This document shows, one piece after another, positions 1-6,465 of a stretch of 8,955 nt of DNA; within the stretch, counting starts at the first letter, position 1; every line of letters starts with the position of its first letter. Under the pieces are notes generated by a model, which was given only the letters and a program-made list of their open reading frames with translations, ran no database searches and was not told where the DNA came from. This DNA comes from Chloroflexota bacterium (GTDB taxonomy: Bacteria > Chloroflexota > Anaerolineae > Promineifilales > Promineifilaceae), in the NCBI GenBank assembly GCA_024223125.1, contig JAAEOP010000372.1, positions 1 through 8,955 of the forward strand, read 5' to 3'. The position numbers and the translations under genes were made by a program.

Positions 1-20
1 AATCCCATGAACTTTAATTT

Positions 21-86
21 GTCATTCCCGCGAAGGCGGGAATCCACTCGACTAAAAAGATGGATACCTGCCTTCGCAGGTATGAC
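21..86. repeat. REPIN-like pair of inverted hairpin repeats
   Basis: Two 26-bp arms (21-46 and 61-86) lie in inverted orientation around a 14-bp spacer. Each arm is itself a hairpin with an 8-bp stem and a GAAG or CTTC loop. Aligned in the same orientation, the arms differ at four positions, and these form two compensatory pairs: a T-A pair becomes A-T, and a C-G pair becomes T-A. Both stems therefore stay perfectly paired, which points to selection on folded DNA or RNA. The GTCATTCCCGCGAAGG-type arm resembles REP sequences widespread in bacteria. The element lies 35 bp beyond the last ORF of the cluster and could also act as a transcription barrier or mRNA stabiliser (inference). Confidence 0.8.
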
Positions 87-92
87 AAGTTC

Positions 93-111
93 GGGGTTTA
101 ATAAAATCCCC
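93..111 (-). terminator. weak terminator-like hairpin after the cluster
   Basis: On the minus strand GGGG-A-TTT pairs with AAA-CCCC across a TATT loop, with one bulged A. It begins 9 bases past the stop of the 49-codon ORF. No T-tract follows, so it is not a canonical intrinsic terminator. With the adjacent double hairpin it may still end or process the transcript. Confidence 0.2.
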
Positions 112-120
112 ATTCCTTCG

Positions 121-270
121 TCAAAATTCATCTTTACGGTAAATAATATGTGGATAGTATAGCGTGTGGGGAGTGTATTTAAAAATATCGCTACGCATTG
201 CAACTAAAAGAAACGGGGGTAGCAGCTTCCCTTCATCGTCCGCTAGTAAAATGTTACGGAAATTGCTCAT
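121..270 (-). CDS. small hypothetical protein, 49 aa (possible gene remnant)
   Basis: An ATG at 270 is preceded by GAGGGA four bases upstream (275-280), the clearest ribosome binding site in the glycan cluster. It lies 12 bp after the stop of the preceding gene, so it would be the last gene of the operon. The product begins MSNFRNILLADDEGKLLPPF. The first residues (NILLADDE) recall the beta1 strand and acidic pocket of response-regulator receiver domains, but the following residues do not continue that fold and I recognise no family. There is no signal peptide, and the C-terminal half is rich in Tyr, His and Pro. It could be a real small protein or the surviving 5' end of a gene broken by the REPIN-like element downstream. 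A receiver-domain origin is speculation. Confidence 0.45.
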   Translation of the reverse strand: MSNFRNILLADDEGKLLPPFLLVAMRSDIFKYTPHTLYYPHIIYRKDEF

Positions 271-282
271 TGTATCCCTCGT

Positions 283-2043
283 CTACTCTTTAATTGACAA
301 CAAGACACGGCCGTCCACATCCACCTCCCCATCAGCATTTTTCACCGGCCAGCGGGTAAAATCGTGGGGATTGTATAGTCCGACAGCCAGGGCAGCCGGC
401 GCTTTGGTCAGGGGCAGCATATGTTCATCGGCAATGATGATGTTTGTGGGCCAGACGGTTAAGGGGTAGCTGTTGGCAACTGGCTGGCTGTCATCTTGGG
501 CCAATAAGTTGCCATTCTCGTCCAGGAGGTGAACGAAGACAGTGGCGTTTTGGGTTAACGGCCGTGTCGTCTGCCAATATAAAGTTACCCTTACCATCTC
601 CCCATCAACTGGCTCTACAGCGTACCCTAGCAGCGAAATATCTTCCCCAATCTGGTGGCCGGCGGGCTGCGCCTGGGGCGGTAAATCTGTCAGCAGCCAA
701 TCAGCTTGGGCTAATAGTTGGGGTTGGAACCAATATCCTTCCGGCTCACCGCTGATGGGTTTGGTCAACAGTTGCAGCCGCCCACCCTGCCCGGCTAATG
801 CTGCCAGATCGACATCCAGTTTGATGGGTTGCTCTCCGGCAATAACAGTTTGGGAGGCCAGTTCCTGATCGTTGAATAAGATGGTAAAACGCATTTCGCC
901 TTGACCTTTGGCGGCAACGGCCGTATGAAAACGGCCGTTGTGCGGCACATCTAGCGCATAGGTCAAAACCGAATCAGCCGGCACAACAATAGCTGGCTGC
1001 CCGGCAATCGCCGTCTGCACAAATCGCTCATCCGGTTCACGGTTTGCTGTCCAAATAGCTAAAGTTATATCATTGACTACGCGCAAATTATGGGTGTCAG
1101 GAATGATAACGTGGGCGGCCGTTTCTTGCATCGTTAGCGTGGGATGAATGAGAGGTAAACGAACACGGCCGTCACCCACTTGCCAGATAAGAAAACCGGC
1201 CAACAACCCGGTCAATGTCCAACCAACTGCCTGACTTAAACTTTGGCCAGACGGCCGTGCCAGAACCAAATAAACCCCGCTCAATCCTGCCATGACTGCG
1301 AATAAAACCGCGAACCATTCCCCTTTAATAACTTTGTATTGCTGCAAACGAAGACGGAATAGATCAGGTAAGAGTTGTTCAGTCAGGGCGTCGAGAACGG
1401 CCGTACCCCGGACGTAACTGGTAAGCTGCAAATTCCCCGGACGGCCGTATTCATTCAGACGGATCGCCCCACCCAATTTATCGCCGCCGACGGCGTGGGT
1501 GATTGCGGGTTGTGCGGCCGTTGCTTCTGGGGCGCTCAATGTCAAAACAAAAGGGCGGTTTTCGGCCGTCGGAATCTGCGGAAACGCCAATCTATAAAAA
1601 CCACCCTTTGAACCATGTGCCAGGGGAATGTCTGTCGTGTAAGTTGTACTGTCATCGCCGGTGAGTGTGGCTGTTACGGCCGTGTCCCTCGATCCCGCCA
1701 ACCAAATTTCCACCATCGCCAAATCATTAGACCCACTGACAAAAGGTTGGGAAATATTGTTTGGTCCATAAATCGCTATGGGAAATGGAGTCGGGATGCC
1801 AGGCGCTTCTTGTGCTTGTGTCCACGGCCGCGGAAATAAATAGTGGGCGTCGTAGAACATGGGAACCTGTACTTGCGCCCCGGTACTCGTACTCCGCCAA
1901 CGGGCGAACAGGATTAGCAGCAATAGAATGAGGAGGAGAACGGCCGTTATTAGCCAGGGCGTGCCGTGATTCGTAATCCGTAATCGGTAATCCGTAATCC
2001 GTAATCGGTAATCCGTCGTCCGTCGTCCGTTGTCCGTCGTCAT
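283..2043 (-). CDS. membrane-anchored extracytoplasmic beta-sandwich protein of a glycosyltransferase cluster
   Basis: The 586-aa product has a repeat-encoded N-terminus (about residues 8-27, with RLRITDY units), one hydrophobic anchor (about 30-48), and a beta-rich domain (about 80-212). Two more membrane segments (about 242-262 and 272-289) and a second beta-rich region (about 300-455) follow. The C-terminal domain (about 464-585) has the pattern LLGY...VTLYWQTTRPLTQNATVFVHLLDENG...VGLYNP. From memory, this C-terminal type is often attached to GT39-like glycosyltransferases of Chloroflexota, so I infer an extracytoplasmic, carbohydrate-related role. No catalytic motif is visible. The start overlaps the preceding stop as ATGA, implying translational coupling. 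No other plausible start exists before the first membrane segment, so the repeat appears to be translated. The protein could be the detached outer half of a once-fused glycosyltransferase. Confidence 0.85.
   Translation of the reverse strand: MTTDNGRRTTDYRLRITDYRLRITNHGTPWLITAVLLLILLLLILFARWRSTSTGAQVQVPMFYDAHYLFPRPWTQAQEAPGIPTPFPIAIYGPNNISQPFVSGSNDLAMVEIWLAGSRDTAVTATLTGDDSTTYTTDIPLAHGSKGGFYRLAFPQIPTAENRPFVLTLSAPEATAAQPAITHAVGGDKLGGAIRLNEYGRPGNLQLTSYVRGTAVLDALTEQLLPDLFRLRLQQYKVIKGEWFAVLFAVMAGLSGVYLVLARPSGQSLSQAVGWTLTGLLAGFLIWQVGDGRVRLPLIHPTLTMQETAAHVIIPDTHNLRVVNDITLAIWTANREPDERFVQTAIAGQPAIVVPADSVLTYALDVPHNGRFHTAVAAKGQGEMRFTILFNDQELASQTVIAGEQPIKLDVDLAALAGQGGRLQLLTKPISGEPEGYWFQPQLLAQADWLLTDLPPQAQPAGHQIGEDISLLGYAVEPVDGEMVRVTLYWQTTRPLTQNATVFVHLLDENGNLLAQDDSQPVANSYPLTVWPTNIIIADEHMLPLTKAPAALAVGLYNPHDFTRWPVKNADGEVDVDGRVLLSIKE
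1972..2041. repeat. ten tandem 7-nt repeats at a gene start
   Basis: On the plus strand the units are cgtaatc, cgtaatc, ggtaatc (this triplet of units twice), then cgtcgtc, cgtcgtc, cgttgtc, cgtcgtc. The first six units form a 21-bp higher-order repeat, which encodes the 7-aa unit RLRITDY. The last unit overlaps the ATG at 2043-2041. A further degenerate unit may lie at 1965-1971. Gain or loss of one unit would shift the reading frame of the 586-aa protein. Confidence 0.95.
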
Positions 2044-3539
2044 AGATAATATCTCGGTAGAATGTAATTTAAGAGGGCGACAATATTGAAGAGTACCATG
2101 CTAATTCGCAGCCAGGTGTGAACGACGCTTTGCCACCGTTGGGGGGTTAAATACAGCAGTCCCATCGTAAAAAAGGTGAGCATGGGGATGATTGTGCCTA
2201 ACCAGTAACGGCCTTGTAAGCCTCGGCCGTTGCCATACTGCCACCAAAATGTTAAATCATACACTTGTATGAGAACGACCGGCAGCAACAGCGTCAGGGC
2301 CAGAAAAATCCACACGGGAAGCGGGGCAGTGGTTTGGCCAGATTGCCAGGTTTGAAAACGAGGACGGCCGTGCCAGCCGCGCCACAACTTCAATGCCAAC
2401 CCCGCCATCGCCAAAAAGGTGAGGAGCCGTAAAAAATGGTAAATCCAGGGAGCGACGGGCGTATCCAGCCAACCAAAATGCGCCCACCAGGTTGTAAACA
2501 AACCACCCCACACCGACTGATAGTAATCAAGCATATGTTGCAGTGGCGTATAATCGTAAAAAGGATTATTGATGATACGATGACCTTTCAACACCGGATT
2601 AAAATAAAATAAATCCTGGTTTAAGCGCAGACTGCGCTGCATCCACCAACCCACAGGAATAATGATGATGACATTCATCAACAGCGCCGCCCAAACCACG
2701 GACCAACGCCGTCCCTTGCCCCGCCACAAATCGTACAAAACGACCAGCGCCACCAACGGAGCAAAGCCGCTAATTGTCGGTTTGATGAGCATAGCGGCCG
2801 CAAACGTTAGACCCACAGCGGCCGCGTATTGATAGGAAAGGCGGTTGTGCAACACCAATAAACAAAGATAAATCAGCAGAGAATACAGCACAAAAAAGAG
2901 ACCGTCTACGGAGACAACGGCCGTCATCTGTGTCAACTGTGGCTGGAAAGCAACCAATGTGGGGATGGTCAGCCGCATGATGGCATCTGTGGGAAAAAGG
3001 AGGCGAGCAATTAGATAAGCGACAATAACAATGGGTGAACTGACCAGGACGGCAAACAAGCGCTGTACCTGAAACCGCAGCAGTAAATCGTCACTGTATC
3101 CAACAAGCCGGTAGGGTACGGCCGCAATCAAATAATACAGCGGCGTAGCGTGCATCAATTTAGCCACCGTTCCCAATTCTGTGCTGGTACGCGCAGAGTC
3201 TGGCAGTTGGGCAAATTCAGCCTCTCGCAAACCGACCGAGTTGTCGCTCCATCCCTGCCGTTGTTCAGGCTGATAATCCAACCGCCCCACATCGGCTAGT
3301 TCACGAGACAATGTAATTTCGTCGGGTAAGATTTCGTCGTTCGTGTCAGGTAGACGGCCATTTTCCCCAATAAACTGAATCACGGCATAATGGTCATCCT
3401 CATCTGGCCCTTGCCACAGCGGAAAGGCCAGACTCCATAGCGACCCCTTCACCATCATAATGGCAAACAAGAGCAAAATAAGTAGCCATTCTTTGCGCGA
3501 CTGGAGATTGGAGATTGGAGATTGGAGATTAGAGATCAC
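2040..3539 (-). CDS. GT-C family membrane glycosyltransferase (GT39 / DUF2142-like)
   Basis: This 499-aa polytopic protein has about ten hydrophobic segments. After the first (about residues 18-38) comes FPLWQGPDEDDHY (residues 39-51). An acidic motif in the first external loop is the hallmark of GT-C enzymes that use polyprenyl-phosphate sugars, and the P-x-GPDE-x2-H form is close to DUF2142 and ArnT/PMT-like families. Donor and acceptor cannot be read from sequence. The start is GTG at 3539, with no evident Shine-Dalgarno, and residues 2-14 (ISNLQSPISNLQS) are encoded by 7-nt repeats. No later start precedes the first membrane segment. The stop overlaps the next gene by 4 bp. The in-frame stop of the nuclease gene lies 21 nt upstream, so translation may depend on the preceding genes. 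Confidence 0.85.
   Translation of the reverse strand: MISNLQSPISNLQSRKEWLLILLLFAIMMVKGSLWSLAFPLWQGPDEDDHYAVIQFIGENGRLPDTNDEILPDEITLSRELADVGRLDYQPEQRQGWSDNSVGLREAEFAQLPDSARTSTELGTVAKLMHATPLYYLIAAVPYRLVGYSDDLLLRFQVQRLFAVLVSSPIVIVAYLIARLLFPTDAIMRLTIPTLVAFQPQLTQMTAVVSVDGLFFVLYSLLIYLCLLVLHNRLSYQYAAAVGLTFAAAMLIKPTISGFAPLVALVVLYDLWRGKGRRWSVVWAALLMNVIIIIPVGWWMQRSLRLNQDLFYFNPVLKGHRIINNPFYDYTPLQHMLDYYQSVWGGLFTTWWAHFGWLDTPVAPWIYHFLRLLTFLAMAGLALKLWRGWHGRPRFQTWQSGQTTAPLPVWIFLALTLLLPVVLIQVYDLTFWWQYGNGRGLQGRYWLGTIIPMLTFFTMGLLYLTPQRWQSVVHTWLRISMVLFNIVALLNYILPRYYL
3499..3536. repeat. five tandem 7-nt repeats at a gene start
   Basis: The plus-strand units are gactgga, gattgga (three times) and gattaga, plus a partial gat. 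The array ends directly at the GTG start of the GT-C gene and encodes NLQSPISNLQS near its N-terminus. The unit sequence differs from the array at 1972-2041, but the 7-nt period and the position at a gene start are the same. Confidence 0.95.
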
Positions 3540-3540
3540 G

Positions 3541-3558
3541 GGGCTGGCAAGGGCTGGC
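3541..3558. repeat. short direct repeat between nuclease and glycosyltransferase genes
   Basis: The octamer gggctggc occurs at 3541-3548 and 3551-3558, separated by two bases. It fills most of the 21-bp gap at the edge where the AT-rich restriction-modification cassette meets the GC-richer glycan genes. I saw no copy at the other edge (5740-5774), so it cannot be called a target duplication. Confidence 0.5.
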
Positions 3559-3560
3559 CG

Positions 3561-4385
3561 CTAATTATTTTCGTAAGTAGGCGGTGGTTCAAATAATGTC
3601 ACGGAATCAATAGTTAGGAAATATGATTCCAGGTTTTCTTGTTCGAGAAATTCAATAGCCTCAGCAACAGAATCAAATTCAAATATCTTAACTTCACCAA
3701 AATTAGAGATAATCTCTATAATTACTTTTTCCACTTCGCGCGGAACAGATTCATCTAGAATAGACTCTATTCGTTGAAGCAATTTATCTCCAACAACTTG
3801 AATCATGGCTCTTCCGATTTGATCCTGTTCTTCATTTGTCAACTGATTGTAATTTTCCCAGGCAACGAATGCTTTTTCTTTTTCCTTCTCACCCCATCGA
3901 AAATTCACTCCGACTTTCTCCAATTGGTCACAGATGAAATCAAATGGAATCAAAAAAATAGTTACGTCGTGGCTTTCCATCATAGCGATAAAAGACTTAC
4001 TCCAACTACCAGCTAAAATAGCAACGGAACTACGTATGCTATGGTAACGACGGCGAATAGCCGAATGAGCTGTACAAACCCAGCTTCCTTTATCTCTATT
4101 ATGTTTCTTGTATCGGATGTATTTGGACTCAAACAGAATCAAAGGACGCATTGATGCATCAGCAATAACACCGTCAATATCATACTCATTGCCAAAATTA
4201 TCAGCTAAGAGTAGCTTTTTGGCTCTATTACCTGCTTTTGTTTTACGAACGCCAGAAGTTAAATAGTGACATCCATATTCATCGGCTACATCAATTAAAA
4301 GGTTTTGCAAAGCCTTTTCCATTGAAGATCCAATTGCTTCCCCTAAAGCGCTTCCAGGATTAGCCACATTATAAAAGTTACTCAT
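3561..4385 (-). CDS. type II restriction endonuclease, PD-(D/E)XK fold (putative)
   Basis: The 274-aa product carries EYDIDGVIAD (67-76) followed by ILFESKYIRY (83-92), giving a D71...E86-S-K88 metal-binding core. An upstream GEAIGSSMEKAL helix (15-26) carries the Glu (E17 or E23) common in these folds. A basic stretch (SAIRRRYHSIRSS, 108-120) could contact DNA. Length fits a type II enzyme. It should cut unmodified DNA at the site protected by the methyltransferase encoded just upstream, which it overlaps by 8 bp. ATG at 4385 has AAGGGG four bases upstream (4390-4395). Composition is far more AT-rich than the glycan genes (16 of 60 G/C at 3661-3720 against 35 of 60 at 2341-2400). I do not recognise the specificity. 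A non-restriction DNA nuclease is the main alternative. Confidence 0.8.
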   Translation of the reverse strand: MSNFYNVANPGSALGEAIGSSMEKALQNLLIDVADEYGCHYLTSGVRKTKAGNRAKKLLLADNFGNEYDIDGVIADASMRPLILFESKYIRYKKHNRDKGSWVCTAHSAIRRRYHSIRSSVAILAGSWSKSFIAMMESHDVTIFLIPFDFICDQLEKVGVNFRWGEKEKEKAFVAWENYNQLTNEEQDQIGRAMIQVVGDKLLQRIESILDESVPREVEKVIIEIISNFGEVKIFEFDSVAEAIEFLEQENLESYFLTIDSVTLFEPPPTYENN

Positions 4386-5739
4386 GTTTCCCCTTACTTA
4401 AAATGACAATAGACTCTCTTAACGCCACTGAATGTCTTTGTGGATTCTTTTTCCATTTTCCCCCACGAGTTCTTAGAACTTCTATATCACAGCTATCGAA
4501 ACCAACACATAGCCCAATATCTCCAATCAGTTTATCTGTTGGTATGTGAACGCCATAAGGAGCAGAATCACCCAACACAAAAAGAGCTTTAGTTTCTGGC
4601 TTAAGCACACGGTATACATCTTTAACAATTTGGTGCATATCATTAAAGTAACCAGCTACCATCAAATCATAGCTCTTTCTACCCCCTTTAGTCAGGCGAC
4701 GTTCGGAGAGTTCGGTTACGGCCGTTGCCACAAATTCCGCCACACTGGGACATTCCTCTATCAATGCTTCCGAAATTTCATATTTCGGATTCCTACGAGC
4801 AATTTGGGTAGTAGCCGAGGTCATCAACTTTTCGCGTATATCCCGTGAAATATCTCCCCAAGTCTTCGCCTCACCCCAAAAGTAGAGTTCCAGACGAGTT
4901 CTATCAGCATAATCGAAGTTATTCAAATATGGTGGCGACGTAAAAACATGATCTATGCTTTGGTCAGGGATTTTCCTAATTGTACTTCTAGAATCACCAT
5001 TTATAAGGGTATGGTTTGTGTTTTTGTAACGGCCGTGAGACCAAATTTTTATTTCTTCAATATCATCTGCCATCTGCCGAGCCAGATTACTGAATTCTGT
5101 TAGCACATCTTTATCTAATGAACTAACTTTTTGTTTCTTAGGGGCAATATACGGCCAGCCAGTTGCCGCTGTAGAAACCTCTCGCAACAACGCTGTAACA
5201 ACAACAAAGAAAAATTCACGTACACTGTCTAACATTTCGCAATCACTTATCAGAGTACGCAACGCTAACAAATCTATCAATGACCTTTCCTGATAGCATT
5301 TCAAAATCAATTCAGGAAACTCCTCTTCAATGTCAGAAGATTTATATGTTTTTGCTAAACGGGGAAGTTCAGTTCGTACTTTTTTGATGAACTCAAGCAC
5401 ATTCCCTCGTTCAATTCGCCAGTTCATCTTAGCTTTTGTAATTCTATATACAAATGGGTGAGCTTCGACACCGTATGAGTGCATTCCTAAAGTTTTAGCC
5501 GTTAAATTGGTTGTGCCAGAACCCATAAAAGGGTCATAAATTGTTTGCCCTGGCAAAATATCAAATCGCTCAAGCGAATGTTCAACCGCTTTATATGAGA
5601 AACCCGCCGGATACGTAAACCAGCGGTGAATTGGCGCTCTCAAACTATCTTTGAAAGTACCCCATTCTGAATTTTTCTTGTTTGTTTTCGGTTTTTTTTC
5701 TTCTTCAAATAAAAAAGCTAATTGTGTAGATGAATGCAT
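4378..5739 (-). CDS. DNA methyltransferase of a type II restriction-modification system (putative N4-cytosine or N6-adenine)
   Basis: The 453-aa product contains the SAM-binding motif DPFMGSGTT (69-77), an acidic residue after the next strand (E92 in GVEAHPF), and the catalytic motif TSPPY (267-271). Near the N-terminus WFTYPAGFSYKAVEHSL (40-56) resembles the YPAKF segment of amino-methyltransferases. SPPY is commonest in N4-cytosine enzymes, but adenine cannot be excluded. Motif I precedes motif IV with about 190 residues between them. The 278-356 stretch, unlike core motifs, is a candidate specificity region. LKPETKALFVLGDS (379-392) is a late core strand. ATG at 5739 has AAGGGG four bases upstream (5744-5749), the same geometry as the nuclease start. 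Being first, it would be made before the nuclease. It contains two ACGGCCGT sites; the nuclease gene has none. Confidence 0.88.
   Translation of the reverse strand: MHSSTQLAFLFEEEKKPKTNKKNSEWGTFKDSLRAPIHRWFTYPAGFSYKAVEHSLERFDILPGQTIYDPFMGSGTTNLTAKTLGMHSYGVEAHPFVYRITKAKMNWRIERGNVLEFIKKVRTELPRLAKTYKSSDIEEEFPELILKCYQERSLIDLLALRTLISDCEMLDSVREFFFVVVTALLREVSTAATGWPYIAPKKQKVSSLDKDVLTEFSNLARQMADDIEEIKIWSHGRYKNTNHTLINGDSRSTIRKIPDQSIDHVFTSPPYLNNFDYADRTRLELYFWGEAKTWGDISRDIREKLMTSATTQIARRNPKYEISEALIEECPSVAEFVATAVTELSERRLTKGGRKSYDLMVAGYFNDMHQIVKDVYRVLKPETKALFVLGDSAPYGVHIPTDKLIGDIGLCVGFDSCDIEVLRTRGGKWKKNPQRHSVALRESIVILSKGKHE
4390..4395 (-). promoter_or_regulatory. ribosome binding site of the nuclease gene
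   Basis: AAGGGG lies four bases before ATG 4385, inside the 3' end of the methyltransferase gene. It supports independent initiation of the nuclease and fixes the 8-bp overlap. Confidence 0.7.
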
Positions 5740-5743
5740 AAGA

Positions 5744-5749
5744 CCCCTT
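5744..5749 (-). promoter_or_regulatory. ribosome binding site of the DNA methyltransferase gene
   Basis: AAGGGG lies four bases before ATG 5739, identical in sequence and spacing to the site before the nuclease. The glycan-cluster genes around it lack comparable sites at their starts, except the 49-codon ORF. Confidence 0.7.
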
Positions 5750-5774
5750 CAATTCAAAAACCTATTATTCATAT

Positions 5775-6461
5775 TTATATTTTCTTCGCAACATAATAAC
5801 AATGTGCCGACTGACGGCCGAACAACTTCACAAAAACACGCTCAATTTGTACAAAGAGGGGGGTCAACTTCTCCATGAAGGGGAATTGATCGGGTAGGAT
5901 TTCCCACAGCCAAAAGATGACGCTGTATTGTTCTGCTTTTTCTACGCGGAATCCCCCACCTGTTAACTGCTGCTTCAAGTCTGCAAAATAAAAGGGGGCG
6001 TTGATTTCGTCGCCGAGCCAGTTGGGGTACAAGCGTCGTCCCCAGCGAATAATGGGATTGTCTTCGGCCGTTTCAATAAGAAACAACACCCCGCTCGGTT
6101 TCAAACAACGGCGCACTTCTCCTAAAGCTTGCCGCACATCTCCAATATGGTGCAAGACGTGTTGGATGTAAATGAGATCAAAAATTTCGTCGGCGAAGGG
6201 CAGTTCCAGACCAGAGGCCACAGCCACCGGGCCATGATGCAGCGCCAACTGGACACGCTCTGGCACAACATCAATACCGAAAGAAGCACGGCCGTATTGC
6301 CCAAACCGACTCATATTCCATCCCGACGCACACCCCAAATCCAAAATCATTCGGGATGACGGCCGTTGGATAATTTCCTTCTCAACCGCAAAATAAGGCA
6401 ATACCTTGTACCGGCTGGGAGACCAATTTTCACCAAAAGTAACGGGTTTACGATAATCCAT
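5775..6461 (-). CDS. class I SAM-dependent methyltransferase (Methyltransf_11 type)
   Basis: Numbered from ATG 6461 (228 aa), the SAM-binding motif is ILDLGCASG (39-47), followed by the ribose-binding acidic residue D64 in FGIDVV. FDLIYIQHVLHHI (94-106) and LKPSGVLFL (120-128) complete the Rossmann core. The C-terminal third (about 150-215) is hydrophobic and aromatic and may cap the substrate site. Such enzymes in surface-glycan clusters often O-methylate sugars or lipid carriers, but the substrate cannot be read here. I chose ATG 6461, four bases after the upstream stop. The frame is open to a TTG at 6476, which would overlap the upstream gene by 11 bp. Neither start has a clear Shine-Dalgarno. 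The gene ends 35 bp before the restriction-modification cassette. Confidence 0.88.
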   Translation of the reverse strand: MDYRKPVTFGENWSPSRYKVLPYFAVEKEIIQRPSSRMILDLGCASGWNMSRFGQYGRASFGIDVVPERVQLALHHGPVAVASGLELPFADEIFDLIYIQHVLHHIGDVRQALGEVRRCLKPSGVLFLIETAEDNPIIRWGRRLYPNWLGDEINAPFYFADLKQQLTGGGFRVEKAEQYSVIFWLWEILPDQFPFMEKLTPLFVQIERVFVKLFGRQSAHCYYVAKKI

Positions 6462-6465
6462 TTTT

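Noticed and set aside
164..469. Plus-strand ORF of 101 codons near the window start
   Set aside because: It runs antisense through the end of the beta-sandwich gene and the small ORF, with no domain and no start signal.
1972..2041. CRISPR array
   Set aside because: The units are contiguous 7-mers without spacers, and no cas genes are present.
2794..2825. Two GCGGCCGC (NotI) sites 24 bp apart
   Set aside because: They are variants of the abundant CGGCCG theme in an Ala-rich coding stretch, not a separate element.
3540..5775. Target-site duplication or transposon ends around the restriction-modification cassette
   Set aside because: I compared both edges by eye and found no shared direct repeat, terminal inverted repeat or transposase.
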